Below, in pieces: positions 52,239 through 62,000 of a DNA stretch of 64,000 bases. The notes under the pieces were generated by a model, which saw only the letters and a list, made by a program, of their open reading frames with translations, was not told the origin of the DNA and did no database searches. Source of the DNA: an uncultured Bacteroidales bacterium (lineage in GTDB: Bacteria; Bacteroidota; Bacteroidia; Bacteroidales; P3); contig OMXC01000001.1 in NCBI GenBank assembly GCA_900314925.1, positions 56,550 to 120,549 on the forward strand, given 5' to 3'. The translations under genes were made by a program, and so were the position numbers. The stretch's first letter is position 1. Every line of letters starts with the position of its first letter.

Positions 52239-53069
52239 TTATTGTGCAAAAAACCATTTTGCCGCCACTAAAAGTGGTATCAGTTCGACGGTGCAAAGAT
52301 AGTAAAAAAGATAGAAACTGTGGCTTCTTGAAAGTGTTAAAAATAGTTTCAGACCCCTGAATAGCCGCAATATAAGGCACAGCGCGGTGAGCCCTGCGGC
52401 GGTGTAGAAGGCGGCGTCGTTGCCCCATGGCATGTAGGCCGTCAGGAGAAGCAGCGGCACGAGACCGATGGCGAGTAGGTTGTGGTATATGTAGTTGCTG
52501 GTGATGTAGGCTGTCGTGGCGTCGGTGTCTTCAAATACGTTGCCGAGGAAGTGTATCACGGCGTTGCGGATGAGGTACAGGGCGGCGAGGGCTGCGGCTA
52601 CGAGGAGGCAGGTGTAGAAGCCTGTGTGGGCTATGGCCTGGAGGTATACCAGCAGTGACAGCGCGGAGACGGCGAAGAGCCCCATGGGGATAAGGCCAGC
52701 GCCGCTGAGGTTGTTGCCTCTCACAAGGCGGTCCATGGCGCGGCGGTCGAAGGTGGAGCGCAGCAGGTCGGTGATGTGCAGTTTGTGGCGGCTGTTGTAG
52801 AGGAAGAGAAGGCCGCAGAGCGCTACAAGGTAGACGAACACCCAGGCCGTGGGGGCTGTCTCATGGCGTTGCTGCAGGGTGTCGTGTGTGGTGGGCAGGG
52901 TGGTGTGTGTGAAGAGCGAGCGCCGGACGACGGGGGCTTGTATCTCGCGCGGCGGGAAGATGGAGTCGAGAGGTATGCCTACGTTGGCTTCAGCCTGTTC
53001 CGGCAGCTGGTAGGGAGTGTCCCACAGGTAGAAGGGTTGTGCGGTCTGGGTTGTGTCGATGGTAGGCAT
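52239..53069 (-). CDS. DUF4271 integral membrane protein
   Basis: The 276-residue protein has a periplasmic or cytoplasmic N-terminal stretch of about 75 residues and then seven or so membrane helices. It matches the DUF4271 family, which is adjacent to hemD in most Bacteroidetes (LFLYNSRHKLHITDLLRSTFD region, and RLFRGLKLFLTLSRSHSFYLF near the end). Function unknown. The start is 4 nt after the C25 peptidase stop, so the two are likely co-transcribed. Confidence 0.88.
   Translation of the reverse strand: MPTIDTTQTAQPFYLWDTPYQLPEQAEANVGIPLDSIFPPREIQAPVVRRSLFTHTTLPTTHDTLQQRHETAPTAWVFVYLVALCGLLFLYNSRHKLHITDLLRSTFDRRAMDRLVRGNNLSGAGLIPMGLFAVSALSLLVYLQAIAHTGFYTCLLVAAALAALYLIRNAVIHFLGNVFEDTDATTAYITSNYIYHNLLAIGLVPLLLLTAYMPWGNDAAFYTAAGLTALCLILRLFRGLKLFLTLSRSHSFYLFYYLCTVELIPLLVAAKWFFAQ
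52294..52301 (-). promoter_or_regulatory. Possible internal promoter for hemD-rnpA-yidD
   Basis: A perfect TATCTTTG -7 box on the - strand lies in the last part of the DUF4271 gene, about 80 nt before the hemD start. No clear -33 partner is present. It would let hemD be expressed without the peptidase gene. Confidence 0.45.
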
Positions 53070-53073
53070 GGTG

Positions 53074-56000
53074 TCAATGTTGTATTATCAGTTTGTGGCG
53101 CTCGGTGCTGTTGCTGTGGTGCAGCAGCAGGATGTACACGCCGGAAGGGATGGCGCGCGTGTCGATGACGATGGTGCCGGCGGTGTTGTGGCGCTGCAGG
53201 CTGACGGTGCGGCCGTAGATGTCTGCGAGCTCTGCTGTCACGGTGCCATGGGCCGTGGTTGCTATGGTCGCTGAGACGTCGGCGGGGTTGGGGAACAGGC
53301 GTGTCGCTATTGCCGTGGTCGGTGTTGTGATGCCTTCATGTACGCCGTCGGGGCATCCGTAGGGGGCCTCCCACAAGGCCAAGGGCATGCGCAGGTCGTC
53401 AATCCATACACAGTCGCTCCCTCCGTCGTCGGCGTCGTCCTTGTGGTAGTGCCAGCGCAGGGTGTGGCTGCCGGCGCTGAGGGCCACGGCATAGCGCCGC
53501 CAGTTATATTCGCCCCAGAGCTGGTTCTTCACGATGCCGTCAACCTCGAATGTGAGTTTGTCGTACGTGGGTTCGGTGCTCGACTTGGCCCAGAAGACGA
53601 TGCTGTCGGCCTGCGGCAGCAGTACGTCGAGCCAGAGGTCGCTCTGCTGGCGGTAGTCGATGTCGCCCGACCGCAGGCTTGCGGCACCGCTATGGGCGGT
53701 GGTGCTGTCGACACACCAGGGTTGGGGCTCTCTGTTGCGCCATGGGTAGCAGCCGAGGAGGCCGCCGGATGCGGGGGTGCGGCTGCCGGCTTCGAGGTAG
53801 TAGCTGTATTGTTTTACGTAGTTGCCGCGGTGCACGCTGGCCTCTATGTGCAGGTGTGTGACGCTGTCAGGGGTGATGATTGTGCAGTGCAGCGTGTCAT
53901 GTTGGTCTGCTGTCGACGTTTCGGCGCACAGGCTTTCGCCAAGAGGCAGTGATGTGATGTGTACGCTGAGGCTGTCGTGCGGCCCGGCTGCCATGGCGGT
54001 GAGCAGGTAGGTGGTGCGTGGCTCTATGGCGTTGATGCACCGGCCGTCGGCTGTGGCGATGGTGAAAGACAGCGTCGGCAGGGTGTCGTGAAGCCAGTGT
54101 GCGACGGCAGCGCTGCACAGGGTGTCGTCGTATGCGCCGATTACAGCCAGTGTGCCGCCCCACCAGCGTCCCCAGCGCGTCACGCCGACACTCATGGCGA
54201 GGTGCTTCGATGCCTGTGGCAAGAGGGTGTCTACGCTTATGCTGTCGGCGTTGTATGTGGCGCCGAGGCTGTCCGGGGCGAGTGCGACATGGAGGCCGTA
54301 GAGGGTGTCGGTGCCTGTGTTTGTGAGCTGGAACGACAGGGAGGTGTCTGAAGTCTCAATGCCGTGCAGCAGCGCTGCCCTGCCGTGTGGCAGGGTCACC
54401 CGCACCGTGACTGCAACAGGCGCCATCTGCGGCCCCGTGGCGGTCAGCGTTATGGGCGTGGTGTCGTCTATGGCCTCAAAGGTCAGCAGCGCGCTGCGGT
54501 GTTCGTCGCAGAGCGTCGCTCCCAGCAGACGTGGGCCTTGTGTGGCTGCCACCGTGGCACCGGGGGCGCTGCTTATGCGTATCTCTGTGGCTCCGAGCTC
54601 TATGCTGTCGGCTGCGGAGAGCCATGGCGGCTGCATGGCGCCGAGGCGCGGTATCAGTGTGGGGTCGCCCAGCAGGCAGTATATCTCCCAGTAGAAGCGG
54701 CTGAAGCGCGTGCCGGAGGCCATGACGGCCATGTTGCCGGCATGCAGCAGCTCGCCCATGGTGTGGATCCCGCCGTAGAGCATGCGGTCGAAAGCCCCTT
54801 GGCGCAGGCTGTCGCTCACGGGCTCTATGCTCAGGGGGTACTTCGGACCCACAGCCCAGTAGTAGTCTTCCTCCCAGAGGGTCTCGTTGGTGGCGCCTAT
54901 CACGCCTATGGCGCCGCCGTCCTCCTTGCGCAGCAGCTGCTCGCCGAAGCAGGTGCCGCTGAAGTCGTTGCTGCGGCAGCAGTTGTTGATGTATACCATG
55001 GGCTGCGAGGCCTCGAGGGTGTCTATGGAGGAGAAAGTCACCGACGGGGAGCTCCACCCACCCACGGTGCAGTGTGCCGTGTAGTTGAGCAGTGCGGCCC
55101 CGCTGTTTATGGTGCCGAGGATGTCGGTGGTCTGTGTGGCGGAAGCCGGGTTGTGGAAGCACAGCGTGTCGACCTCGGGGTGGCTGCTTTTGACCACCCT
55201 GCTCACATAGTTCACCTGCCCGTTGGTGGTCACCGGCGCCGGCTGGCGGCTCTCGCTGCCCGCCACCATGATGGCACGCCGCAGCATGGCGGTGTCGATG
55301 TCGCGGCATTGCTCGTAGCGCAGCGTCTTGCGCACCACCGAGCCCAGCTCCGCCGTGTCGTTGACGGGCCAGCGCCCTATGAAGGCATCGGGCAGCCAGT
55401 CGCCCGTATGCTCGGCGTAGTAGAGGTCTGTAGAGTGTGTGGTGAGGCCCGAAGGCTGCGAGCCACCCACAAAGGCCTGTATCTGCGCGGCGTCGCCGAC
55501 AATCAGTATGTGGCTTGGTGCCGGCCGCAGCGGTGTGGCGTCAGCGAAGAGGGGGCTTATCAGCGCCTTCACGCTGTCGCGCTTGTTGGTGTCGGCATAG
55601 AGCTCCTCCACGACGTAGCCCTCCTGCCGTTTCCACTGTATGAAGTCCTGCAGTCCTTCGCGGAACACGGGCCTCGACACTACGAGCAGTTTCTTGCCCG
55701 TGTGCAGGGGCTGGTGCTTGGCGGTAACCGTGAAGGTGGCGGAGCAAGCCTTGGTGAGGCGGTAGCTCCGGCTTGCGGCATCGTAGGCGGCGGGCTGCAC
55801 CGTGATGCGGAACAGCTGCCGGTCGCCCATGGCGCCGAGGTCTTCCACCTGCCACACGCCGTCCTCCGCGGGCTGCTCCTTGACGAGCGGCACCCACTGT
55901 CTCTCTGTTTCCTTCAGCGTCGCCCCCTGCCACGGCAACGGCTCTGCGCCTGCCGGCAAGGGCAACGCCACCGTTTCCCCTCGCTCGCTTCCGTTAAGGC

Positions 56001-56274
56001 TGAGCGTCGTGCCGCGCGGCATGCTTACCAGGCGCGACATCTGCGGCAGCGCGGCCCTCCCGGCCTCTGGCGCCGCAGACCTCATGCCGGCAGCCTCCAG
56101 CGTGCAGTAGCCGTTGGTGCCGACGATGCCGAAATCTCCTGCCGAGAAGGTGATGCACAGGGCGGTATCTCCTTTGTAAGCGATGTCGAGCAGCGCCTTT
56201 TCAGCCCTTTGGGCATGAACGGATATGCCGAGTAACAAGCAAGACACCAATAATATACACCTGCGCAACGCCAT
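53074..56274 (-). CDS. Gingipain-like C25 cysteine peptidase with T9SS sorting domain
   Basis: The 1066-residue protein has a signal peptide (LLVSCLLLGISVHAQ). The C25 peptidase region has SHILIVGDAAQI, FIGRWPVNDTAELG, the catalytic His in NYTAHCTVGG (H401) and Cys in NNCCRSND (C432 or C433), with the 31-32-residue spacing of gingipains. A central beta-sandwich region and a lectin-like domain follow (about 840-990). The last 75 residues end with FPNPADVSATI and GVYILLLHHS, the type-A T9SS sorting domain. It would be secreted and anchored at the cell surface, where it degrades proteins. Confidence 0.9.
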   Translation of the reverse strand: MALRRCILLVSCLLLGISVHAQRAEKALLDIAYKGDTALCITFSAGDFGIVGTNGYCTLEAAGMRSAAPEAGRAALPQMSRLVSMPRGTTLSLNGSERGETVALPLPAGAEPLPWQGATLKETERQWVPLVKEQPAEDGVWQVEDLGAMGDRQLFRITVQPAAYDAASRSYRLTKACSATFTVTAKHQPLHTGKKLLVVSRPVFREGLQDFIQWKRQEGYVVEELYADTNKRDSVKALISPLFADATPLRPAPSHILIVGDAAQIQAFVGGSQPSGLTTHSTDLYYAEHTGDWLPDAFIGRWPVNDTAELGSVVRKTLRYEQCRDIDTAMLRRAIMVAGSESRQPAPVTTNGQVNYVSRVVKSSHPEVDTLCFHNPASATQTTDILGTINSGAALLNYTAHCTVGGWSSPSVTFSSIDTLEASQPMVYINNCCRSNDFSGTCFGEQLLRKEDGGAIGVIGATNETLWEEDYYWAVGPKYPLSIEPVSDSLRQGAFDRMLYGGIHTMGELLHAGNMAVMASGTRFSRFYWEIYCLLGDPTLIPRLGAMQPPWLSAADSIELGATEIRISSAPGATVAATQGPRLLGATLCDEHRSALLTFEAIDDTTPITLTATGPQMAPVAVTVRVTLPHGRAALLHGIETSDTSLSFQLTNTGTDTLYGLHVALAPDSLGATYNADSISVDTLLPQASKHLAMSVGVTRWGRWWGGTLAVIGAYDDTLCSAAVAHWLHDTLPTLSFTIATADGRCINAIEPRTTYLLTAMAAGPHDSLSVHITSLPLGESLCAETSTADQHDTLHCTIITPDSVTHLHIEASVHRGNYVKQYSYYLEAGSRTPASGGLLGCYPWRNREPQPWCVDSTTAHSGAASLRSGDIDYRQQSDLWLDVLLPQADSIVFWAKSSTEPTYDKLTFEVDGIVKNQLWGEYNWRRYAVALSAGSHTLRWHYHKDDADDGGSDCVWIDDLRMPLALWEAPYGCPDGVHEGITTPTTAIATRLFPNPADVSATIATTAHGTVTAELADIYGRTVSLQRHNTAGTIVIDTRAIPSGVYILLLHHSNSTERHKLIIQH

Positions 56275-56297
56275 TATTGTAATGTTTCTTTGCCGTG

Positions 56298-56345
56298 CAA
56301 AATTACACATTTTTCCCTTAATGCCGCGAAAAAGTTGTATCTTTG
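56298..56345. promoter_or_regulatory. Divergent promoters of the C25 peptidase and the PNGase F-like gene
   Basis: A - strand TAATTTTG (56305-56298) faces the peptidase start at 56274, and a + strand TATCTTTG (56338-56345) faces the PNGase start at 56373. The two -7 boxes are 32 nt apart, back to back, in a 98-nt gap. Neither has a clear -33 box. Confidence 0.65.
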
Positions 56346-56372
56346 CACCGTAAAACACAAACACTGCGACAC

Positions 56373-58076
56373 ATGAAAAGAACAGCCATCCTGTTGCTCG
56401 CCTTGCTGCCGCTGCTCTCGGCGGCGCAGGTGAAGATCCCGAAAGGTGCCAACCGCTTCACCTACTACCAGATAGAGTACGGCGAACATAACGACACCAC
56501 CGCCCTCACCGTCCTCCGCGAGGGCGACGTCGTCACCATTGTCACCCCGCAGCCCGAGGGCAAGCTCATCCCCGGCTATGCCCAGACCGTCACCGAGGTG
56601 GACTATGCGCAGGACAGCATCACGGTCAGCGCCTACTACGACGACTCCGTCTACTACTACCGCACCCCCTTCTCGCGCAGCGACCTGGAGTGGCGCCGCG
56701 ACGGCAACCGCCACATCTGCTCCGTCAACAGCAACACCCTGGAGTTCGAGATGGACGAAAAGGCGCCCGTCAATGTCAACCCCTTGCCTTACTACGGGCT
56801 GAACAAAGGCGTGCTGCGCTCCTTCACATGCAACGGGCAGAAGCGCCTCGTGCTGGCCAAAGCCGAGAAGGTTAGAGGTTACAGGTCAGAGGTTAAAGAG
56901 AATAACGCCCCGAAGCGCCGCGTCTCGCCGCGCGAGCTGGACCGCATCATGAAGGAGCGTCTGGTGGTGACCACCCGCGTCTTCGACCATGCACAAATCC
57001 ACTGGGGTGCGGAAAATGCCCACATCGGAGGCAGCATCTGGAAAGTGCCCTTCGACTCGGTGTTGCACTTTGCAGGCGGCACTGTGGTGCTGAAGCGCGT
57101 CAGGCTGCCGCAGCTGCCGCCCCACTATCAGCATTTCGTCGAACTGCACCAGCAGAGCAACGGCGACGCCTACGACCGCACAGGGTCGGTGTTCGTCATG
57201 CCGATGTCAAGTGGTGCCGCGCTGAGGGGTTTCTTCCGCGGCATCAACGAGCACCCCGACTCGCTGCCCACCTTCACCGGACGCGACGGCCAGCGCTATC
57301 AGGGTATGATGGCGACAGACGAATATATGCCTGCAACGGAATGGGTACGCTTCTTCACCCCCTTCGGCGTGGGCCACTTCAACGACCGCATGGCCGGCTA
57401 CGGCATCGACTGGCGCGACGAGACCTATTACCGGCAGGAGATTAGCGACGTGTACTTCGGCGGCGACGTCATCGTCGGCGCCTGGATCGGCAACTACGAC
57501 GGCGGCGGCCACCTGCTGACGATGGATATCAAGTCGTACCCCAACAGCTACACAGACCCGGAATTCGAGGTGGAAGGGCCTGCCGATGCCGAGGTCGTGC
57601 CCCTGTTCAACACCTGCAACGTGCTGGAGATGGCCGGACAGAACTACGGCAAGCTCTTCGCCACCGACTCGCTGACGGTGACCTTCACCATCCCGCAGGA
57701 TGCGGCGAGCGCCCGCCTGCGCTACATCAGCACCGGCCACGGCGGCTGGGGCGAGGGCGACGAGTTTGTGCCCAAGCAGAACACCATCCTCATCGACGGC
57801 AAGCCCGCCTTCACCCACACCCCCTGGCGGCAGGACTGCGGCTGCTACCGCGACCTCAACCCCGTCAGCGGCAACTTCTGGAACGGCCTCTCCAGCTCCG
57901 ACTTCTCGCGCTCCGGCTGGTGCCCCGGCACGGCCACGCAGCCCGTCTACTTCGACCTCTCGCCCTGGGCCGACGGCCGCGAGCACACCCTCACCGTGGC
58001 CATCCCGCAGGGCAAGCCCGTCGAGGGCATGTTCAGCCACTGGGCCGTCAGCGGCGCGCTCATCATTGAATATTGA
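56373..58076 (+). CDS. PNGase F-like peptide-N-glycosidase
   Basis: The 567-residue secreted protein has a signal peptide (MKRTAILLLALLPLLSAAQ). It has an N-terminal domain with repeated beta strands, then a second region with the PNGase F C-terminal signature: ISTGHGGWGEGDEFVPK (about 453-469), TPWRQDCGCYRDLNPVSG (about 483-500) and GWCPGTATQPVYFDL (about 517-531). PNGase F removes N-glycans from asparagine in glycoproteins. A run of 28 nt in a 7-nt register codes for an odd loop at residues 167-176. No sorting tail is seen. The gene is divergent from the C25 peptidase. Confidence 0.9.
   Translation: MKRTAILLLALLPLLSAAQVKIPKGANRFTYYQIEYGEHNDTTALTVLREGDVVTIVTPQPEGKLIPGYAQTVTEVDYAQDSITVSAYYDDSVYYYRTPFSRSDLEWRRDGNRHICSVNSNTLEFEMDEKAPVNVNPLPYYGLNKGVLRSFTCNGQKRLVLAKAEKVRGYRSEVKENNAPKRRVSPRELDRIMKERLVVTTRVFDHAQIHWGAENAHIGGSIWKVPFDSVLHFAGGTVVLKRVRLPQLPPHYQHFVELHQQSNGDAYDRTGSVFVMPMSSGAALRGFFRGINEHPDSLPTFTGRDGQRYQGMMATDEYMPATEWVRFFTPFGVGHFNDRMAGYGIDWRDETYYRQEISDVYFGGDVIVGAWIGNYDGGGHLLTMDIKSYPNSYTDPEFEVEGPADAEVVPLFNTCNVLEMAGQNYGKLFATDSLTVTFTIPQDAASARLRYISTGHGGWGEGDEFVPKQNTILIDGKPAFTHTPWRQDCGCYRDLNPVSGNFWNGLSSSDFSRSGWCPGTATQPVYFDLSPWADGREHTLTVAIPQGKPVEGMFSHWAVSGALIIEY
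56871..56898 (+). repeat. 7-nt-register repeat inside the PNGase F-like gene
   Basis: GTTAGAG, GTTACAG, GTCAGAG and GTTAAAG follow each other at 56871, 56878, 56885 and 56892. They encode VRGYRSEVKE, a loop that looks inserted between ordinary domains of the family. Confidence 0.85.
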
Positions 58077-58085
58077 ACGCGGCGC

Positions 58086-58500
58086 CATTGACATGGAACC
58101 CCGCTGGGGTTCATGTTGTTGCGGTGTCTTTTCGTTTTGCTATTGATATGGAACCCCGCCGGGGTTCATGTTGTTGCGCATGGTCGTTGCGATGCTATTG
58201 ACATGGAACCCCGCTGGGGTTCATGTTGTTGCGGTGTCTTTCCGTTGTGCTATTGACATGGAACCCCGCTGGGGTTCATGTTGTTGCGGTGTCATGCCGT
58301 TTTGCCATTGACATGGAACCCCGCTGGGGTTCATGTTGTTGCCGTGTCATGCCGTTTTGCTATTGAGATGGAACCCCGCCGGGGTTCGTGTTGTTGCGGT
58401 GCCATGCCGTTTTGCTATTGAGATGGAACCCCGCCGGGGTTCGTGTTGATGCGTTGTCTTTCCGTTTTGCTATTGAGATGGAACCCCGCCGGGGTTTGCA
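58086..58500. repeat. Tandem array of eight 55-nt units, each with an 18-nt palindrome
   Basis: The palindrome GGAACCCCGCYGGGGTTC starts at 58095, 58150, 58205, 58260, 58315, 58370, 58425 and 58480, exactly 55 nt apart. The 37 nt between palindromes is also conserved (for example ATGTTGTTGCGGTG and ATTGACATG), so it is not a CRISPR array. It lies ten bases past the PNGase stop. Confidence 0.95.
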
Positions 58501-58528
58501 CCTTGCGGGGCCGCCGGTGCATGGGTGA

Positions 58529-58600
58529 AACGCCGTAGGCGTTGCATGTCAATAGCTAATGTCCTACCTAAACGCCTGTCACAGAACCCCGTCGGGGTTC
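58529..58600. repeat. Two single palindromes after the tandem array
   Basis: AACGCC-GTA-GGCGTT (58529-58543) and GAACCCCG-T-CGGGGTTC (58584-58600). The second is a single variant of the palindrome in the 55-nt array. Neither is followed by a T-run. Confidence 0.8.
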
Positions 58601-58631
58601 CATATCGTCGTGCCGTCCGCTCCGACCCCCG

Positions 58632-58752
58632 ACGGACCCTCTACGGACCCGGTACGGCCGTTCTTCAGTAGTTCTTCAGTAGTTCTTCAGTGCGGCACTG
58701 AAATACTACTGAAGAACTACTGAAGAACGGCCGTAGGGACTCCGTAGGGGAG
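58632..58752. repeat. 11-nt-register palindromic repeat, eleven units
   Basis: Anchors lie at 58632, 58643 and 58654 (ACGG), 58665, 58676 and 58687 (TCAG), 58698, 58709 and 58720 (CTGA), 58731 and 58742 (CCGTAG), each 11 nt from the last. The left and right halves are inverted copies, so the whole can form a long hairpin of 11-nt units. It is upstream of the adhesin promoter. Confidence 0.9.
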
Positions 58753-58850
58753 GCGAGGGGAGGGCGTGGATGAGAGGGTGGGGTGTGCGGCGCGGGAATG
58801 GGGTGACAGGCGCGGCGAACGAAAAAAAGTCATAGAAATAATGTTAAAAA

Positions 58851-58882
58851 TTTGGAAAAGTCGAAAATGATGTGTATATTTG
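58851..58882 (+). promoter_or_regulatory. Promoter of the giant adhesin gene
   Basis: TTTG (58851-58854), 20 nt, then TATATTTG (58875-58882). It fits the Bacteroidetes consensus and gives a leader of about 150 nt before ATG 59041. Confidence 0.8.
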
Positions 58883-59040
58883 CACCTGTCAAACGTAATG
58901 AGAGAGTTGGCTCGACGCTTTGATACACTGCCATTTGCCGCCTCCGGGCCCCGCTGCCCCTGTTACCATCCGCCGACGGCGCACTGAACGAAGAACGATG
59001 ATTATTAACATTTTTTAAGTTTAACCAAAATCCTAACACT

Positions 59041-62000
59041 ATGAAAAGAATGTTACGAATTCTGCTCCTTGCGGTGCTGATGGTGCCGATAGGAGCCAAA
59101 GTGAACGCCCAGTGCAGCGGCACTATGTGTTCGGTGACCATCCAGATGATGGACGAATACGGCGACGGATGGTATGACTACGACAGCGAGCCGTTCTACG
59201 TCAAAGTCTACCAGGGCACCACGCTGCGCGGCCAGGCCACTCTCGGCGCTGGCGCCAGCGGCACGCAGACCATCGCCGTGTGCAGCAGCGACTCTGTCCG
59301 CTTCGTCTTCGACGGCGAAGACTCCTACGAGGAGTCCTCCTTCACCATCCTCAACGGCGACGGCACCACCATCATCGCCAGCGCCAGCTGCAGCGACTAC
59401 ACCAGCGGCCAGACCATCACCACCGCCGAGGTGGTGTGCCCCAGCTGCATTGCCCCGTTTAACCTGTCGGTTGACGCCTCCGACGCGGAGAACGTGGTCG
59501 TCAGCTGGATTGGCTCGGCCAGCGGCTACGAAGTCGTCGTGCTTCCCGCCACGGCGGCTTTCGACAGCAGCGTTGCCGTGTCGGTCACCGACACCGTGGT
59601 TGCGCTCGACACCCTTACATCCGGCACGGCCTACAGTGTGTGGGTACGCACTGACTGCGGGAGCGAATACAGCACATGGGCAGGCCCCGTTTCGTTTGCC
59701 CCCGGTCTCTACACCATGACCGCCAACAGCAGCGACACGCTGCACGCCTGCGGCATCACCATCGTTGACGACGGCGGCCTCGGCGGCGACTACGCCCCCA
59801 ACCAGAACACCACCCTCTACCTCTATCCCTCCGACGCGACACAGATGCTGGTGCTCAGCGGCAGCTCGCACAGCGAGAGCACTTACGACTATGTCACCAT
59901 CTACAGCGGCATAGGCACCAGTGGCGAAGTCCTCTTCACCGACAACGGCATCGATGTTCTGACCACTATCGACACCATATACAGCGAGAGCCCTGTGACC
60001 ATCGTCTTCATCTCCGACTACAGCAACCAGTACGACGGCTTCCAGATCAATGTATCGTGCATCGATGCCCCCGACTGCCGCCGCGTGGAGAACTTCGCTT
60101 GCGTCGACAGCATGACGACGGCCCACACCGCCACCTTCACCTGGCAGAGCGATGCCAGCAGCTTCCAGATTGAGTACAAGAAAGCCGAGGACACCACGTG
60201 GACCGAGGAGACAACCAACGACACCGCCTACACGCTGACCGGCCTCGACGCCACCACCACCTACAATGTCAGGGTCAAGGCCCTCTGCGGCAGCGATGAG
60301 AGCCTCTACAGCGCCGTGCTCAACGTCACTACCACCGTGGCATGTCCCGCCCCCACGGGCCTCCGCGCCGTGCTCACCCCCGGCGACGGCACCGTGGCCA
60401 CGCTCACCTGGAGCGACCCCACGGGCAGCGCTTGGCAGATATGCCTCAACGGCGATACCAATAACTACATTGACGTCACCGACACCGCCTACGAGATGAC
60501 CGACCTCACACCAGAGCAGGCCATCACCGCCAAGGTGCGCCGCGACTGCTCGGAAGAGGAGGAGGGCTACAGCGAATGGACCGCCACAATCACCTTCACC
60601 CCGACCGACGCCTACAGCATCACCGTCAACGACGGCACCGCCACCAACGGCTACGTGCCTATCTACGGCTATTATGTCGACAACCACATCCACACCCAGT
60701 TCATCGTCCCGGCCGCCGACCTCAGCGCCATGGCCTTCGGCATCGTCAACAAGCTGACCTTCTACGCCAGCAATGCCAGTATCAACTGGGGCTCTGCCAG
60801 CTTCAAGGTCTACCTGACCGAGACCGACGCCACTGGCGTCAGCAGCCTCAACTCCGTGGACGACATGGAGGAAGTCTACAGCGGCAGCCTCGGCATCAGC
60901 GGCAACCAGATGGTTGTCACCTTCACCACTCCTTATCAGTACATGGGCGGCAACCTGCTGGTGGCCTTCGAACAGCCCACCTCCGGCAGCTACGTCAGCT
61001 GCACGTGGTACGGCGTCAGCGCCACGGGCGCCTCGATGGGCGGCTACGGCAGCTCCTCTGTCTATCAGCAGAACTTCCTGCCCAAGATGACCATCGACTA
61101 CACGCCCGGCGAGGAGCCCTCGTGCTTGCCCGTCAGCAGCCTTGCCGTCAGTGGTATCACCGGCCATGCCGCCACCTTGACGTGGTCGGGCGATGCCGGC
61201 AGCTATACTGTCTATACCGTCAGCAGTGAAGACACCACGAGCTATGCCACCGTCAGCGACACCACCGTCGACCTCACGGGCCTCAGCGGCGAGACGCAGT
61301 ACACCTTCGGTGTCACTGCCAACTGCGGCGGCGACGAGAGCATGATGCGTGTCGTGAACTTCACCACGCTGGTCTCCTGCCCGGCTCCCACGGACCTGAG
61401 GGCGGTCCTCACCCCCGGCGACGGCACCGTGGCCACCCTCAGCTGGCATGAGGCCGGCGAGGCCACTGCCTGGCAGATATGCCTCAACGACGACATGGAT
61501 AACCTCATCGACGTCACCGACACCACCTACGAGATGACCAACCTCACCCCTGAGCAGGCCATCACCGCCAAGGTGCGCGCCGTCTGCGGCGAAGACGACA
61601 CCAGCGCCTGGACCGCCACAATCACCTTCACCCCGACCGATGCCTACAGCATCACCGTCAACGACGGCACCACCACCAACAGCTATGTGCCTATCTACGG
61701 CTCCTGGGTTGACAACCACATCAAGAGCCAGTTCATCATCCCCGCCGCCGACCTCAGCGCCATGCAGTTCGGCAACGTGACCAAGCTGACCTTCCATTCC
61801 AGCGACGCCAACAAGACTTGGAACGGCGCCGTCTTCGAGGTCTACCTGACCGAGACCAACGCCACCGGCGTCAGCAGCCTCAACCCCGTGGCCGACATGG
61901 AGCAGGTCTACACCGGCAGCCTTAGCATCGCCAACAACGTGATGGAAATCACCCTTACCACTCCTTATCTGTACATGGGCGGCAACCTGCTGGTGGCCTT

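Larger units (their letters stand above)
58077..59040. other. Repeat-rich intergenic region between PNGase F and the adhesin
   Basis: This 964-nt gap holds a 55-nt tandem array (58086-58500), two further palindromes (58529-58543 and 58584-58600), an 11-nt-register palindrome (58632-58752), a GA-rich stretch, and a promoter at 58851-58882 with a 150-nt leader for the adhesin gene. No protein-coding gene is supported. Confidence 0.85.

Noticed and set aside
58086..58500. The regular palindromic array as a CRISPR array
   Set aside because: The sequence between palindromes is also conserved, so there are no unique spacers, and no cas genes are present.
58632..58752. The long palindromes as ordinary rho-independent terminators
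   Set aside because: There is no T-run after them, and the 11-nt register across changing motifs is not a feature of terminators.
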